This document shows, in pieces, positions 1 to 6,264 of a stretch of 13,841 bases of DNA. The notes under the pieces are model-generated. The model ran no database searches and had not been told where the DNA came from. It worked only from the letters and a program-made list of their open reading frames with translations. Positions within the stretch are counted from its first letter, which is position 1, and every line of letters starts with the position of its first letter. The DNA is from a bacterium (GTDB lineage Bacteria; SM23-81; DAOVCL01): NCBI GenBank assembly GCA_029932675.1, contig JAOZPP010000081.1:1-13841 (forward strand). Direction: 5' to 3'. The position numbers were made by a program, and so were the translations under genes.

Positions 1-2
1 TC

Positions 3-130
3 ATCTTCTTGGGAACACCCGTTTGGGCTCTAAAGCCCACTCCAGCAATTAATGCCTTCATTCAGCGGGCCGATTTCAGGGGTAAGGAGGTCGTCCTCTT
101 TGCCACAATGGGTAGCTTTCGGCAAAAAGG
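3..130 (+). pseudogene. Flavodoxin family protein, C-terminal fragment (truncated)
   Basis: The frame open from base 3 reads IFLGTPVWALKPTPAINAFI, then GKEVVLFATMGS. This matches the flavodoxin-fold segment in which a (G)TPVW loop contacts FMN and a following strand ends in FxTxGG. A complete protein would have further residues after the TMGS motif, but similarity stops near base 120, where the sequence enters a palindromic repeat. The frame then runs through repeat-derived residues to a TGA at 204-206. The 5' part lies outside the window. I read it as a gene remnant whose 3' end was lost or replaced at the repeat. A full-length gene with an unusual C terminus is less likely. The family call is fairly firm; the exact breakpoint is not. 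Confidence 0.6.
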
Positions 131-165
131 AAGGGTGGCAGAAGAGGGCTTCTGCCACCTCCGAT
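131..165. repeat. Palindromic repeat, copy 1
   Basis: GGTGGCAGAAG (134-144) and CTTCTGCCACC (149-159) form a perfect 11-bp inverted repeat around the loop AGGG, followed by TCCGAT. The 35-base unit recurs at 572-606 with one mismatch (133 versus 574). Both copies are preceded within a few bases by CGGCAAA. The unit sits exactly where the flavodoxin reading frame loses family similarity. There is no T-tract, so a terminator is unlikely. Confidence 0.85.
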
Positions 166-265
166 ATAAATGTCTGTCTCTACATTGGCTCTTCGTTGAG
201 GTATGAACTGTAAGGACTCCGATGAATCGAAGTCCGAAGGGAATTTCGCCAAACGAGAAAAAACC

Positions 266-294
266 TTGACAGGAAGGATGTGATTCAGTACCTT
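266..294 (+). promoter_or_regulatory. Putative sigma-70 promoter for the small unit at 320-439
   Basis: A consensus -35 box TTGACA lies at 266-271. After 17 bases comes TACCTT (289-294), a weak -10 match. Transcription would start near 300-302, about 20 bases before the ATG at 320. The -35 box and spacing are good; the -10 box is the weak part. Confidence 0.4.
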
Positions 295-319
295 TGAGTA
301 TACTTACGAAAGGCTCCTA

Positions 320-439
320 ATGATAGAAGACCTTACCTCACAAAAAGGAGAAGGTGGGGTTAGTCGGGAGGCAAAAAACAAAGCTCTCCAGCATATTTCC
401 AAGCTGGAGTCCAATAGGAAGGAACAACCGATCTGCTAA
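320..439 (+). CDS. Putative small protein, 39 residues, unknown function
   Basis: ATG at 320 opens 39 codons ending at TAA 437-439. GAAAGG (308-313) lies 6 bases upstream as a plausible ribosome binding site, and a TTGACA promoter lies before that. The product is hydrophilic and strongly charged. It starts MIEDLTSQKGEGG, continues with a lysine- and glutamate-rich stretch that could be helical, and ends in EQPIC with a C-terminal cysteine. There is no signal peptide or membrane segment. The last codons form the 5' arm of an intrinsic terminator, and the stop codon falls in its loop, so promoter, ORF and terminator make a unit of about 170 bases. I do not recognise a family. It could equally be a leader RNA whose open frame is accidental: hairpin arms at 386-392 and 403-409, and alternative pairings with the terminator arm, would suit an attenuator. 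Confidence 0.35.
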   Translation: MIEDLTSQKGEGGVSREAKNKALQHISKLESNRKEQPIC

Positions 440-469
440 GGATGTATAATGTAGGCAGGTCGGTTTTTT
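426..469 (+). terminator. Intrinsic terminator
   Basis: AACCGATCTGC (426-436) pairs with GCAGGTCGGTT (455-465) in an 11-bp stem with one T-G wobble and an 18-base loop. Six T residues (464-469) follow. It ends the small unit starting near 300. GTCGG (363-367) could compete for the 5' arm by pairing with CCGAT (428-432), so conditional termination is possible. Confidence 0.75.
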
Positions 470-496
470 GTTTATAGGTGCAGGGCATTACTCAGT

Positions 497-571
497 GCCG
501 TCAGGGCTCCTGCCCTGACGGGCAAGGGTTCTACCGCATCCCTGAGCCGTCAGAACCCCGATTCTGACGGC
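497..571. repeat. Double-hairpin repeat element, first copy
   Basis: Two perfect palindromes lie close together. CCGTCAGGGC (498-507) pairs with GCCCTGACGG (512-521). GCCGTCAGAA (546-555) pairs with TTCTGACGGC (562-571). The outer ends GCCGTCAG (497-504) and CTGACGGC (564-571) are also inverted repeats of each other. The element at 1123-1182 has the same layout with different arm sequences. There is no ORF or T-tract. It looks like a short non-autonomous repeat, not a regulatory site. Confidence 0.65.
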
Positions 572-606
572 AAAGGTGGCAGAAGAGGGCTTCTGCCACC
601 TCCGAT
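572..606. repeat. Palindromic repeat, copy 2
   Basis: This is the second copy of the 35-base unit at 131-165, in direct orientation 441 bases downstream. It has the same perfect 11-bp stem (575-585 with 590-600) and the same loop AGGG. It directly abuts the double-hairpin element ending at 571. The two direct copies bracket the small transcription unit. Confidence 0.85.
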
Positions 607-677
607 GGAAGCCTGAATAGGTAATTAAAGATTTAACCTCACGATCTTACTATTTCAAGGAGGTTGAAATAAGTATA

Positions 678-880
678 ATGCAAAGGTATAGAGTCAAGCT
701 TGAGAAAACTGAGGAAGGTTATGCGGTTTGGTGTCCGGGATTGCCAGGATGTTGGTCTCAGGGGGCAACTGAAGAGGAAGCACTGGAAAATATAAAGGAT
801 GCCATAAAGACATATCTGGAAACGGTTGAGGAGCTTGTATAAAGGACAAACCCACTCGTTTGGTTGAGGTTCCAGTATAG
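678..880 (+). pseudogene. hicB: HicB family antitoxin, frameshifted
   Basis: From ATG 678 the frame reads MQRYRVKLEKTEEGYAVWCP, then GLPGCWSQGATEEEALENI, the typical HicB antitoxin fold with its CPGLPGC motif. It stops at TAA 840-842 after 54 residues. Moving one frame at about 839-842 gives KDKPTRLVEVPV followed by TAG 878-880, a normal end for small HicB proteins, so one base has probably been lost near 839. The intact protein would have been about 67 residues. AAGGAGGT (657-664) is a perfect Shine-Dalgarno sequence but lies 13 bases from the ATG. HicB normally neutralises the HicA ribonuclease and often represses its own operon. The hicA reading frame begins 2 bases after the restored stop and is also broken. 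A sequencing error could explain this frameshift alone, but the damage in hicA argues for true decay. Confidence 0.75.
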
Positions 881-882
881 AA

Positions 883-1091
883 ATGCCAAAGCTTCCAGGC
901 GTGTCTCATCGTCGTGCTGTCAAAGCGTTTGAAAAGCCGGTTTCTAGGTAGTTCGTGAGGGCAAGTATATCTCTATGAGCAATGGGGATCGTATCATCAT
1001 CCCTCGTGCTGATCCAGTCAATGCTTTTACAATGGGTGGGATTATTAAAGATGCAGGGATGACAATTGAGGAATTTAAGAAGTTACTTTGA
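883..1091 (+). pseudogene. hicA: HicA family mRNA interferase toxin, frameshift plus nonsense codon
   Basis: ATG 883 starts MPKLPGVSHRRAVKAFEK, the usual HicA N terminus (double-stranded RNA-binding-like fold). At about 937 one base is missing. In the corrected frame GF is followed by an in-frame TAG (945-947), then VVREGKYISMSNGD, IIIPRADPVNAFTMGGIIKD and a normal end at TGA 1089-1091. The catalytic histidine of HicA usually lies in the strand after VVREGxH. Here that codon is TAT (Y, 966-968), so a key residue also appears changed. One frameshift, one nonsense codon and a lost histidine together make a functional toxin very unlikely. The hicB-hicA order and 2-base gap are typical of the family. 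It probably once acted as a stress-response or element-stabilising module. Confidence 0.8.
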
Positions 1092-1122
1092 GGGAAAATC
1101 TTCCGATGCCGATAATCAAATC

Positions 1123-1182
1123 CGTAGGGACAGGGCTTCAGCCCTGTCCGAGAACGGACAAACCTAAAGGTTTGTCCCTACG
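1123..1182. repeat. Double-hairpin repeat element, second copy
   Basis: Outer arms CGTAGGGACA (1123-1132) and TGTCCCTACG (1173-1182) are perfect inverted repeats. Inside are two hairpins: GGACAGGGC (1128-1136) with GCCCTGTCC (1141-1149), and GGACAAACCT (1156-1165) with AGGTTTGTCC (1168-1177). The design matches the element at 497-571: two hairpins, a short spacer, inverted outer ends. It starts about 30 bases after the hicA remnant. It resembles a miniature inverted-repeat element; I see no target-site duplication. Confidence 0.7.
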
Positions 1183-1211
1183 AATCTCTTCTGAAATCAT
1201 CCTCTCCTCAG

Positions 1212-1234
1212 TCCTCCCCCCTCAAGGGGGAGGA
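1212..1234. repeat. Palindrome between the hicA remnant and the pyr promoter
   Basis: TCCTCCCCC (1212-1220) and GGGGGAGGA (1226-1234) form a perfect 9-bp stem around CTCAA. No T-tract follows on either strand, so it is more likely another member of the local palindromic repeats than a terminator. The rest of 1235-1285 shows nothing I can name. Confidence 0.6.
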
Positions 1235-1285
1235 ACTGTCTTGAACGCCCAATGTTTAATACTGATGGCGGCTTAAGAAAAGGAC

Positions 1286-1314
1286 TTGACAGGGGGAAGG
1301 TGAGGTGGTATTAT
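1286..1314 (+). promoter_or_regulatory. Sigma-70 promoter of the pyr operon
   Basis: TTGACA (1286-1291) is a perfect -35 box. After exactly 17 bases comes TATTAT (1309-1314), one mismatch from consensus. Transcription should begin near 1320-1322, about 100 bases before pyrR, leaving a leader that contains an intrinsic terminator. Confidence 0.8.
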
Positions 1315-1320
1315 GAAATG

Positions 1321-1418
1321 GATTTCAGTCTTATGGCCAGATTAGAGTGGAAAATCTCCAATGGGGAGACCTCCTCCATTAGCCTTAGGGGGGAGGTCTT
1401 TTTTTAAAGGGCGGCAAG
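1321..1418 (+). promoter_or_regulatory. pyr operon attenuator leader
   Basis: The leader between the promoter and pyrR can form three overlapping hairpins. TCTCC (1355-1359) can pair with GGAGA (1365-1369). AATGG (1360-1364) can pair with CCATT (1376-1380), with extra pairs inside. The terminator stem uses 1367-1377. The middle structure hides the terminator's 5' arm and could be an antiterminator; the first would disrupt it. This is the usual anti-antiterminator, antiterminator, terminator logic of PyrR-controlled leaders, and pyrR is the next gene. I did not find a clear match to the Bacillus PyrR-binding loop. A short open frame from ATG 1333 (or 1318) runs in frame through the terminator to TAA 1405-1407, so translation-coupled attenuation as in enterobacterial pyrBI is an alternative. 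Confidence 0.5.
1367..1405 (+). terminator. Intrinsic terminator (attenuator) before pyrR
   Basis: AGACCTCC (1367-1374) pairs with GGAGGTCT (1392-1399). A T-G wobble and two C-G pairs extend the stem to 11 bp, with an 11-base loop, and seven T residues (1399-1405) follow. It sits between the pyr promoter and pyrR, so it must be read through or disrupted for operon expression. Confidence 0.8.
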
Positions 1419-1958
1419 ATGGATAGGAAGATTTTGGACGGGGGGGACATAAAAAGGATACTGGTGAGGATGGCTCATGAGGTTATCGAGGTGAACAGGG
1501 GGGCTAAGGATGTAGTGGTCATCGGAATAAGGACCAGGGGGGTCTATTTGGCTCAAAGATTGGCCAAGATAATGGAGGAAATTGAAGGGGTGCAGATACC
1601 TGTTGGCAGTTTGGACATAAACCTCTATCGGGATGACTTTCAGACCAGGGCCGAACAGCCAGTAGTGGGGAGGACTGAGATCCCCTTTGATGTGTTGGAA
1701 AAGATCGTGATCTTAGTTGATGATGTCCTCTTCAGTGGGAGAACGGTTAGGGCAGCCTTGGATGAGATTATAGACTTTGGCCGTCCCAAGGCCATTCAAC
1801 TTGCCGTCCTCGTGGACAGAGGTCATCGGGAGCTCCCCATCAGGGCTGACTACATAGGCAAGAGGCTTTCCACCAGTAGGCATCAGGAGGTAATAGTGAA
1901 AGTGAGGGAAGAGGATGGGGTGGATGAGGTTATCCTCTCCGAAGGGGTAGAGGCTTGA
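1419..1958 (+). CDS. pyrR: PyrR: pyr operon attenuator protein / uracil phosphoribosyltransferase
   Basis: This 179-residue protein has the standard PyrR length and the type I phosphoribosyltransferase fold. [17 protein letters not shown] (about 32-48) forms the early strand and helix. [11 protein letters not shown] (63-73) is typical of Pyr[14 protein letters not shown] (97-109) is the PRPP-binding loop with its acidic pair. A basic region near 133-154 ([17 protein letters not shown]) corresponds to the RNA-binding face in characterised PyrR proteins. In the cytoplasm PyrR binds pyr leader RNA when UMP or UTP is plentiful and promotes termination; many members also convert uracil and PRPP to UMP. 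It is the first gene after a promoter, leader and terminator, as expected for autoregulation. The ATG at 1419 has only a modest purine-rich site, AAAGGGCGG. Its stop codon lies at the start of pyrB. Confidence 0.95.
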   Translation: MDRKILDGGDIKRILVRMAHEVIEVNRGAKDVVVIGIRTRGVYLAQRLAKIMEEIEGVQIPVGSLDINLYRDDFQTRAEQPVVGRTEIPFDVLEKIVILVDDVLFSGRTVRAALDEIIDFGRPKAIQLAVLVDRGHRELPIRADYIGKRLSTSRHQEVIVKVREEDGVDEVILSEGVEA

Positions 1959-1960
1959 AG

Positions 1961-2884
1961 ATGGGGAGAGAACACCTTTTGGGGATCGAAGGGATGCCCG
2001 CGGAGAGGATAAAGTTAATTTTGGATACCGCTGAGTCCTTCAAGGAGGTCCTGGAGAGGCCCATCAGGAAGGTCCCTACCCTGAGGGGTGTCTCCGTGGC
2101 CAACCTCTTCTTTGAACCGAGCACAAGGACCAGGGTCTCCTTTGAACTGGCCGAGAAAAGGCTCTCCGCTGAGTTGGTGAACGTCTCCGCAGCATCAAGC
2201 AGCGTGCTCAAGGGGGAGACCCTTAAGGATACCGCCAGGAATATCGAGGCGATGAAGGTTGATATCGTGGTGATTAGACACTCAGCCCCTGGAGCCCCTC
2301 ATTTCCTGGCCCGGTGCCTGGAGAGCTCGGTGATCAATGCGGGTGACGGTGCCCACGAGCATCCCACCCAGGCCCTGCTTGATCTCCTCACCCTCAGGGA
2401 GAGGTTCGGCGAGCTCAAGGGGCTGCGGGTGGTCATCGTCGGGGATATCACTTACAGTCGGGTAGCCAGATCCAACATCTGGGGGCTGAAGAGGATGGGG
2501 GCCTCAGTGGCCCTATGTGGTCCGCCCACCCTCATGCCTTTAAGGGTGGAGGGAATGGGGGTGGAGGTGTACCATAATCTCGACCAGGCCCTGCAAGGGG
2601 CGGATGTGATCTATGTGCTCCGTCTCCAATTAGAGCGGCAAAAGGAGGGGCTTCTCCCCTCCCTAAGGGAATACACCAACCAGTGGGGGATAACCGCCCA
2701 GAGGTTGACCAAGCTAAAGCAGAAATTTATTATTATGCACCCTGGACCCCTTAACCGAGGGATAGAGATCACCCCCGAGGTAGCCGATGGTCCCTATTCG
2801 GTCATCTTGGATCAGGTGACCAATGGGGTTGCGGTAAGGATGGCTATTCTCTACCTTTTGAGCGGAGGGAAGGTTGAAGGCTGA
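1961..2884 (+). CDS. pyrB: Aspartate carbamoyltransferase catalytic subunit
   Basis: PyrB condenses carbamoyl phosphate and aspartate to N-carbamoyl-aspartate, the second step of UMP synthesis. Numbered from ATG 1961 (307 residues), [13 protein letters not shown] (50-62) is the carbamoyl-phosphate-binding STRT motif. [13 protein letters not shown] (79-91) carries the active-site serine and lysine from the neighbouring subunit. [10 protein letters not shown] (132-141) and [11 protein letters not shown] (260-270) complete the phosphate and aspartate sites. No regulatory pyrI gene is nearby, so the enzyme is probably an unregulated trimer or a PyrB-PyrC assembly as reported in some thermophiles. 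A TTG at 1955 that overlaps the pyrR stop could also start translation; AAGGGG at 1942-1947 suits the TTG and TAGAGG at 1948-1953 suits the ATG. Translational coupling to pyrR is likely either way. Its 3' end overlaps pyrC by 11 bases. Confidence 0.95.
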   Translation: MGREHLLGIEGMPAERIKLILDTAESFKEVLERPIRKVPTLRGVSVANLFFEPSTRTRVSFELAEKRLSAELVNVSAASSSVLKGETLKDTARNIEAMKVDIVVIRHSAPGAPHFLARCLESSVINAGDGAHEHPTQALLDLLTLRERFGELKGLRVVIVGDITYSRVARSNIWGLKRMGASVALCGPPTLMPLRVEGMGVEVYHNLDQALQGADVIYVLRLQLERQKEGLLPSLREYTNQWGITAQRLTKLKQKFIIMHPGPLNRGIEITPEVADGPYSVILDQVTNGVAVRMAILYLLSGGKVEG

Positions 2885-4169
2885 AGCCCAGCTCCTTGTC
2901 AAGGGAGGAAGGGTAGTCGATCCGGCAAGCGGGTTAGATCAGGTGGCCGATCTCCTCATCAGCGAGGGTAAGATAGAGAGGATATCCGAACCGGGGAGCG
3001 AACTTAGAGCAGAGAGGGTAATCCCTGCTCAGGGAAAGTTAGTTGTTCCGGGGCTTATAGACATCCATACCCACCTCCGGGAGCCGGGGAGGGAGGATGA
3101 GGAGACGATCCTTTCTGGTTCCCAGGCAGCAGTGGCCGGTGGTTTCACCGCAGTGGCTTGTATGGCCAACACCCAGCCCCCTATCGACAGCCAGGAGGGG
3201 GTTAGGTTCGTGCTGGAGAGGGGAAGGGAGGCTTTCTGCCGTATCTACCCCATAGCAGCGGTGACCAAGGGGCTGAGGGGAGAGGAACTCACCGAGGTGG
3301 CCGACTTGGTGAGAGCAGGGGCAGTGGCCCTCTCCGACGATGGGAATCCAGTCTCCAGTTCTCAACTAATGAGGAGGGCCCTTGAATACAGCAAGGCCTT
3401 CGGGGTGTCCATTATCTCCCATTGTGAGGATAGGGATTTAAGCTCTGGGGGAGTAATCAACGAATCCTTCACTTCCACCCTCCTCGGCCTGGGGGGGATT
3501 CCTTCCCTCTCCGAGGAGGTTATGGTGGCCAGGGACATCCAATTGGCTCAGTTCACCGGGGGGAGGTTGCATCTGGCCCACCTGAGCACGGCTGGATCAT
3601 TGGAGCTGGTCAGGGAGGCTAAGGGAAAGGGGGTAAGGGTGACTGCAGAGGTTACCCCACACCATCTCATCCTCTCCGATGAGCAGATCAGGGCATCCTT
3701 TGACCCCAACCTTAAGGTAAACCCTCCTTTAAGGGAAAGGGAAGATGTGGATGCCTTGCGGGAAGGGTTGGCCGATGGAACGATCGATTGCATCGTCACC
3801 GACCATGCCCCCCATTCATCTGAGGAGAAGGATGTGGAGTTCGATGCCGCCCCCTTTGGCATCATTGGCCTGGAGACCTCCCTGGGCCTCATCCTCACCG
3901 AGCTCTACCATAAGGGTCTCCTTGATCTAAAGCCTATCATCTCCCTGATGTCCACAAATCCGGCCCGAATTTTGGGCCTACCTGGTGGCGACCTCCGGCC
4001 GGGTGGTCCAGCAGATGTGACCATCATAGATTTGGAGAAGGAGTGGGAGGTGGAACCCGCCCGGTTTAAATCGAAGTCAAGAAATACCCCTTTTGGAGGG
4101 TGGAGGTTAAAGGGGAAAGCCGTTGTGACCATCGTTGGGGGAAGGATAGTTTACCAGGAGGGAGTTTAG
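2874..4169 (+). CDS. pyrC: Dihydroorotase (class I type)
   Basis: This enzyme reversibly cyclises N-carbamoyl-aspartate to dihydroorotate, the third step of UMP synthesis. The 431 residues match the class I bacterial dihydroorotases. [10 protein letters not shown] (63-72) supplies two zinc-binding histidines. MANTQPP (97-103) and KVNPPLR (281-287) are substrate-binding segments. SDDGNPVSS (154-162) supplies a metal-bridging aspartate in place of the carboxylated lysine of other classes. H183 (SHCED), H236 (HLAHLST) and D310 (VTDHAPHSS) complete the metal site and catalytic acid. The start is TTG 2874, inside the end of pyrB, with GGAGGGAAGG immediately upstream (2864-2873); no ATG is better placed. 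The overlap indicates translational coupling and joint control with pyrR and pyrB. Next to pyrB, an Aquifex-like dodecameric PyrB-PyrC complex is possible but not shown. Confidence 0.95.
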   Translation: MKAEAQLLVKGGRVVDPASGLDQVADLLISEGKIERISEPGSELRAERVIPAQGKLVVPGLIDIHTHLREPGREDEETILSGSQAAVAGGFTAVACMANTQPPIDSQEGVRFVLERGREAFCRIYPIAAVTKGLRGEELTEVADLVRAGAVALSDDGNPVSSSQLMRRALEYSKAFGVSIISHCEDRDLSSGGVINESFTSTLLGLGGIPSLSEEVMVARDIQLAQFTGGRLHLAHLSTAGSLELVREAKGKGVRVTAEVTPHHLILSDEQIRASFDPNLKVNPPLREREDVDALREGLADGTIDCIVTDHAPHSSEEKDVEFDAAPFGIIGLETSLGLILTELYHKGLLDLKPIISLMSTNPARILGLPGGDLRPGGPADVTIIDLEKEWEVEPARFKSKSRNTPFGGWRLKGKAVVTIVGGRIVYQEGV

Positions 4170-4589
4170 ATGAAGGTAATTACTCGTTCCTTTCAGGTGG
4201 AGACAAATGGCCATACCGATATCTTAGATATTACTCCGCAGGTCTCCCAGGCTCTGAGTGCATCTGAGCTAAAAAACGGCATCCTTACCTGCTTCATTGG
4301 CGGATCCACCGCGGGGATAACCACCATAGAGTATGAACAGGGCCTAAGGCGTGATCTCCCGGAGCTCTGGGAGGAACTCGTCCCCTCCAATCGGGGGTAT
4401 CATCACGATGCCACCTGGGGGGATGCCAACGGCTATGCCCATCTCCGGTCTTCCCTGGTGGGGACATCCTTTACCGTTCCCTTTGTGGAGGGGAGGATGA
4501 TGTTAGGCACTTGGCAACAGATAGTCTTCTTGGACTTCGACAACCGCCCGCGTCGCCGAGAGGTGATCGTCCAGATAATGGGGGAGTAA
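4170..4589 (+). CDS. YjbQ family protein (UPF0047, secondary thiamine-phosphate synthase type)
   Basis: The 139-residue product matches the YjbQ/UPF0047 family in length and motifs. GGSTAGITTIEYEQGL (45-60) is the conserved glycine-rich and acidic stretch. HHDATWGDANGYAHLRSSL carries the conserved histidines of the proposed metal or active-site pocket. GTWQQIVFLDFDNRPRRREV is the usual C-terminal signature. Some members complement a thiamine-phosphate synthase defect in E. coli, hence the common name, but the physiological role is unsettled. The ATG begins at the base after the pyrC stop codon, with AGGAGGGAG (4156-4164) 5 bases upstream, so it is almost certainly cotranscribed with the pyr genes. 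No other thiamine gene is in the window, which leaves its link to pyrimidine synthesis unexplained. Family assignment is firm; biochemical function is not. Confidence 0.9.
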   Translation: MKVITRSFQVETNGHTDILDITPQVSQALSASELKNGILTCFIGGSTAGITTIEYEQGLRRDLPELWEELVPSNRGYHHDATWGDANGYAHLRSSLVGTSFTVPFVEGRMMLGTWQQIVFLDFDNRPRRREVIVQIMGE

Positions 4590-4617
4590 GATATGATTCC
4601 TCAGCGGAGGGGAACTG

Positions 4618-6162
4618 TTGGTAGACTCCAGGAAAGCTAACCCCCTTCTCCTTCGTGGGAGGGTGCTCACTATGGAGGGGGATGGGGAGGCAGAGGCGGT
4701 CCTCATCCAAGGGGAGAGGGTAGCCGCAGTGGGCCCCTATGGGGAGATGGAAAAGAGGGCAAAGGGCAGGGCCAAGGTCCTGGATCTGAGGGGCAGGACG
4801 ATCATCCCTGGATTCATCGACTCCCATACCCACTTAGTGGGGATGGGATTAGAGGAGGAAAGGCTTGACCTTTCGGAGACAGAGAGCTTAGCTGTAGCCT
4901 TGGAGGTGGTTTCCGAAAGGGTACGGATGGCCTCTCCTGGGGAGGTGATCATTGCCATAAACTGGGATGAGAGCAGGTGGCAGGAGAGGAGGGGACCCAC
5001 AAAGGAGGAACTGGACAGACTGGCCCCGAAGAATCCCCTTGTCTTACGCCGGATCTGCGGCCACCTGGCGGTGGCCAACTCATCAGCCTTGGCGCTCATT
5101 GGAAGGGGGTGGAGAAGGGTGGACTGGAAGAGGGGGACCCTTTTGGAGGATGTCTGCCTTAACCTCGATGAGGTCTTCCCTCCCTCCGAGGATCAGCTTC
5201 TCCGGGCCTTGTGGGCGGCCATCAAGAGGGCCCAGCGGGAGGGGGTAACCTCGGTGCACGATATGGCCAAAGCTTCCCATCTCCGGGGGTATCAGCAGTT
5301 GCGCAAGAGGGGAGATTTAAGGATAAGGGCATATATAAACCTTCCATTTTCCCAGGCAGAGGAGCTCACCAAGCTGGGCCTGGAGAGCGGCTTAGGGGAT
5401 GAGGTCCTCCGCTTAGGGGGGCTAAAGGCCTTTGCAGATGGTTCTATTGGAGCTAAAACCGCCGCCCTCTTCTCCCCCTACCGGGGGGGAAGGAAAAGGG
5501 GGTTGCTCCTTCTCTCCGCGGAGAGGCTGGCCGAGATGGTCAGGAGGGGGGAGAGGTATAGTCACCAGCTTTTGATCCACGCCATCGGGGATAGGGCCAT
5601 TCACCAGGTAATAGAAGCTTATGAAAAGGGGATTGTCTCCTCTAACCCCTTACGCCATCGCATAGAACATTTCGAACTGGCCAGGGAGGAGGAGATAGAA
5701 AAGGCCCAAAGGTTGGGGATACTTTTGGCCATGCAGCCAAATTTCATCGGAAATTGGTCAAAACCTGGAGGGATGTATGAGGAACGCCTCCCCCATTGGG
5801 AGGAAAATAACCGATTTGGCCTCATCAAGGAAAGGGGATTGAAGGTTGCCCTGGGCTCAGACTGTATGCCCCTCTCCCCCCTTTATGGCCTCAGATCGGT
5901 TGTAGATGCTCCCTTTCCTCAGCAGAGGCTGGGCCTGGTGGAGGCCTTGAGGATGTATACCCGGGAACCGGCCTACTTCTCCTTTGAGGAGGAACTTAAG
6001 GGTTCCATTAAGGAGGGGAAACTGGCTGATCTGGTTGTCCTCTCCCAGGATGTCCTCGAAAAGGGGTTGGAGGGCGCCCAGGTGGAGCTAACCATCTGGG
6101 GAGGGGAGGTGGTCTATAATCGGGGACTACCAACTCCTTCCCCTACTGATTACCATGGATAG
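4618..6162 (+). CDS. Amidohydrolase family 3 protein (YtcJ-like metal-dependent hydrolase)
   Basis: This 514-residue protein of the amidohydrolase superfamily is likely cytoplasmic, with no signal peptide. PGFIDSHTHLVGMG (64-77) gives the HxH metal motif at H70 and H72. INWDESRW (about 119-126) and LKAFADGSIGAKTA (269-282) are hallmarks of the YtcJ/NfdA branch. LIHAIGDRAIHQVIEAY has H321, HRIEHFEL has H347 and H351, and ALGSDCMP has the catalytic-type D415. The C terminus (KEGKLADLVVLSQDVLE) is the usual return to the small beta-sandwich. Members hydrolyse C-N bonds such as formamides or cyclic amides; the substrate here cannot be read from sequence. The start is TTG 4618 with GGAGGGG (4606-4612) 5 bases upstream. 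It follows the YjbQ gene by 28 bases with no terminator, so it probably belongs to the pyr operon. It is not a second dihydroorotase, because the dihydroorotase motifs are absent. Confidence 0.88.
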   Translation: MVDSRKANPLLLRGRVLTMEGDGEAEAVLIQGERVAAVGPYGEMEKRAKGRAKVLDLRGRTIIPGFIDSHTHLVGMGLEEERLDLSETESLAVALEVVSERVRMASPGEVIIAINWDESRWQERRGPTKEELDRLAPKNPLVLRRICGHLAVANSSALALIGRGWRRVDWKRGTLLEDVCLNLDEVFPPSEDQLLRALWAAIKRAQREGVTSVHDMAKASHLRGYQQLRKRGDLRIRAYINLPFSQAEELTKLGLESGLGDEVLRLGGLKAFADGSIGAKTAALFSPYRGGRKRGLLLLSAERLAEMVRRGERYSHQLLIHAIGDRAIHQVIEAYEKGIVSSNPLRHRIEHFELAREEEIEKAQRLGILLAMQPNFIGNWSKPGGMYEERLPHWEENNRFGLIKERGLKVALGSDCMPLSPLYGLRSVVDAPFPQQRLGLVEALRMYTREPAYFSFEEELKGSIKEGKLADLVVLSQDVLEKGLEGAQVELTIWGGEVVYNRGLPTPSPTDYHG

Positions 6163-6264
6163 CTACCGGGGAAGCAGGCCCCACAGAAGTCTTACTTGCC
6201 CTAAGGTGGTGTAAAGGAACTCCCCAAAAACTCCCACCAAGCTTTTAACCTGAGTTTAGAGAAC

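Noticed and set aside
445-450. TATAAT as a -10 box for a downstream gene.
   Set aside because: It lies in the loop of the terminator at 426-469, has no -35 box at a suitable distance, and the next gene is more than 200 bases away.
296-470. Known riboswitch classes (TPP, SAM, cobalamin, c-di-GMP, guanidine, T-box, glycine) or 6S/SRP RNA.
   Set aside because: None of their conserved core sequences is present; only generic stems and the terminator are visible.
694-909. Minus-strand 71-codon frame across hicB.
   Set aside because: It is antisense to recognisable HicB and HicA coding sequence and has no family features.
131-1234. CRISPR array.
   Set aside because: The repeats are palindromic, irregularly spaced and different from one another; there are no regular spacers and no cas genes.
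1318-1407. Leader peptide starting at ATG 1318 as a firm gene call.
   Set aside because: The predicted transcript starts at about 1320-1322, after this ATG. The later ATG 1333 lacks a ribosome site, so it is kept only as an alternative in the leader finding.
4471-5099. Several overlapping minus-strand frames opposite the YjbQ and amidohydrolase genes.
   Set aside because: They are shadows of G-rich coding sequence, rich in proline and serine, without plausible starts or motifs.
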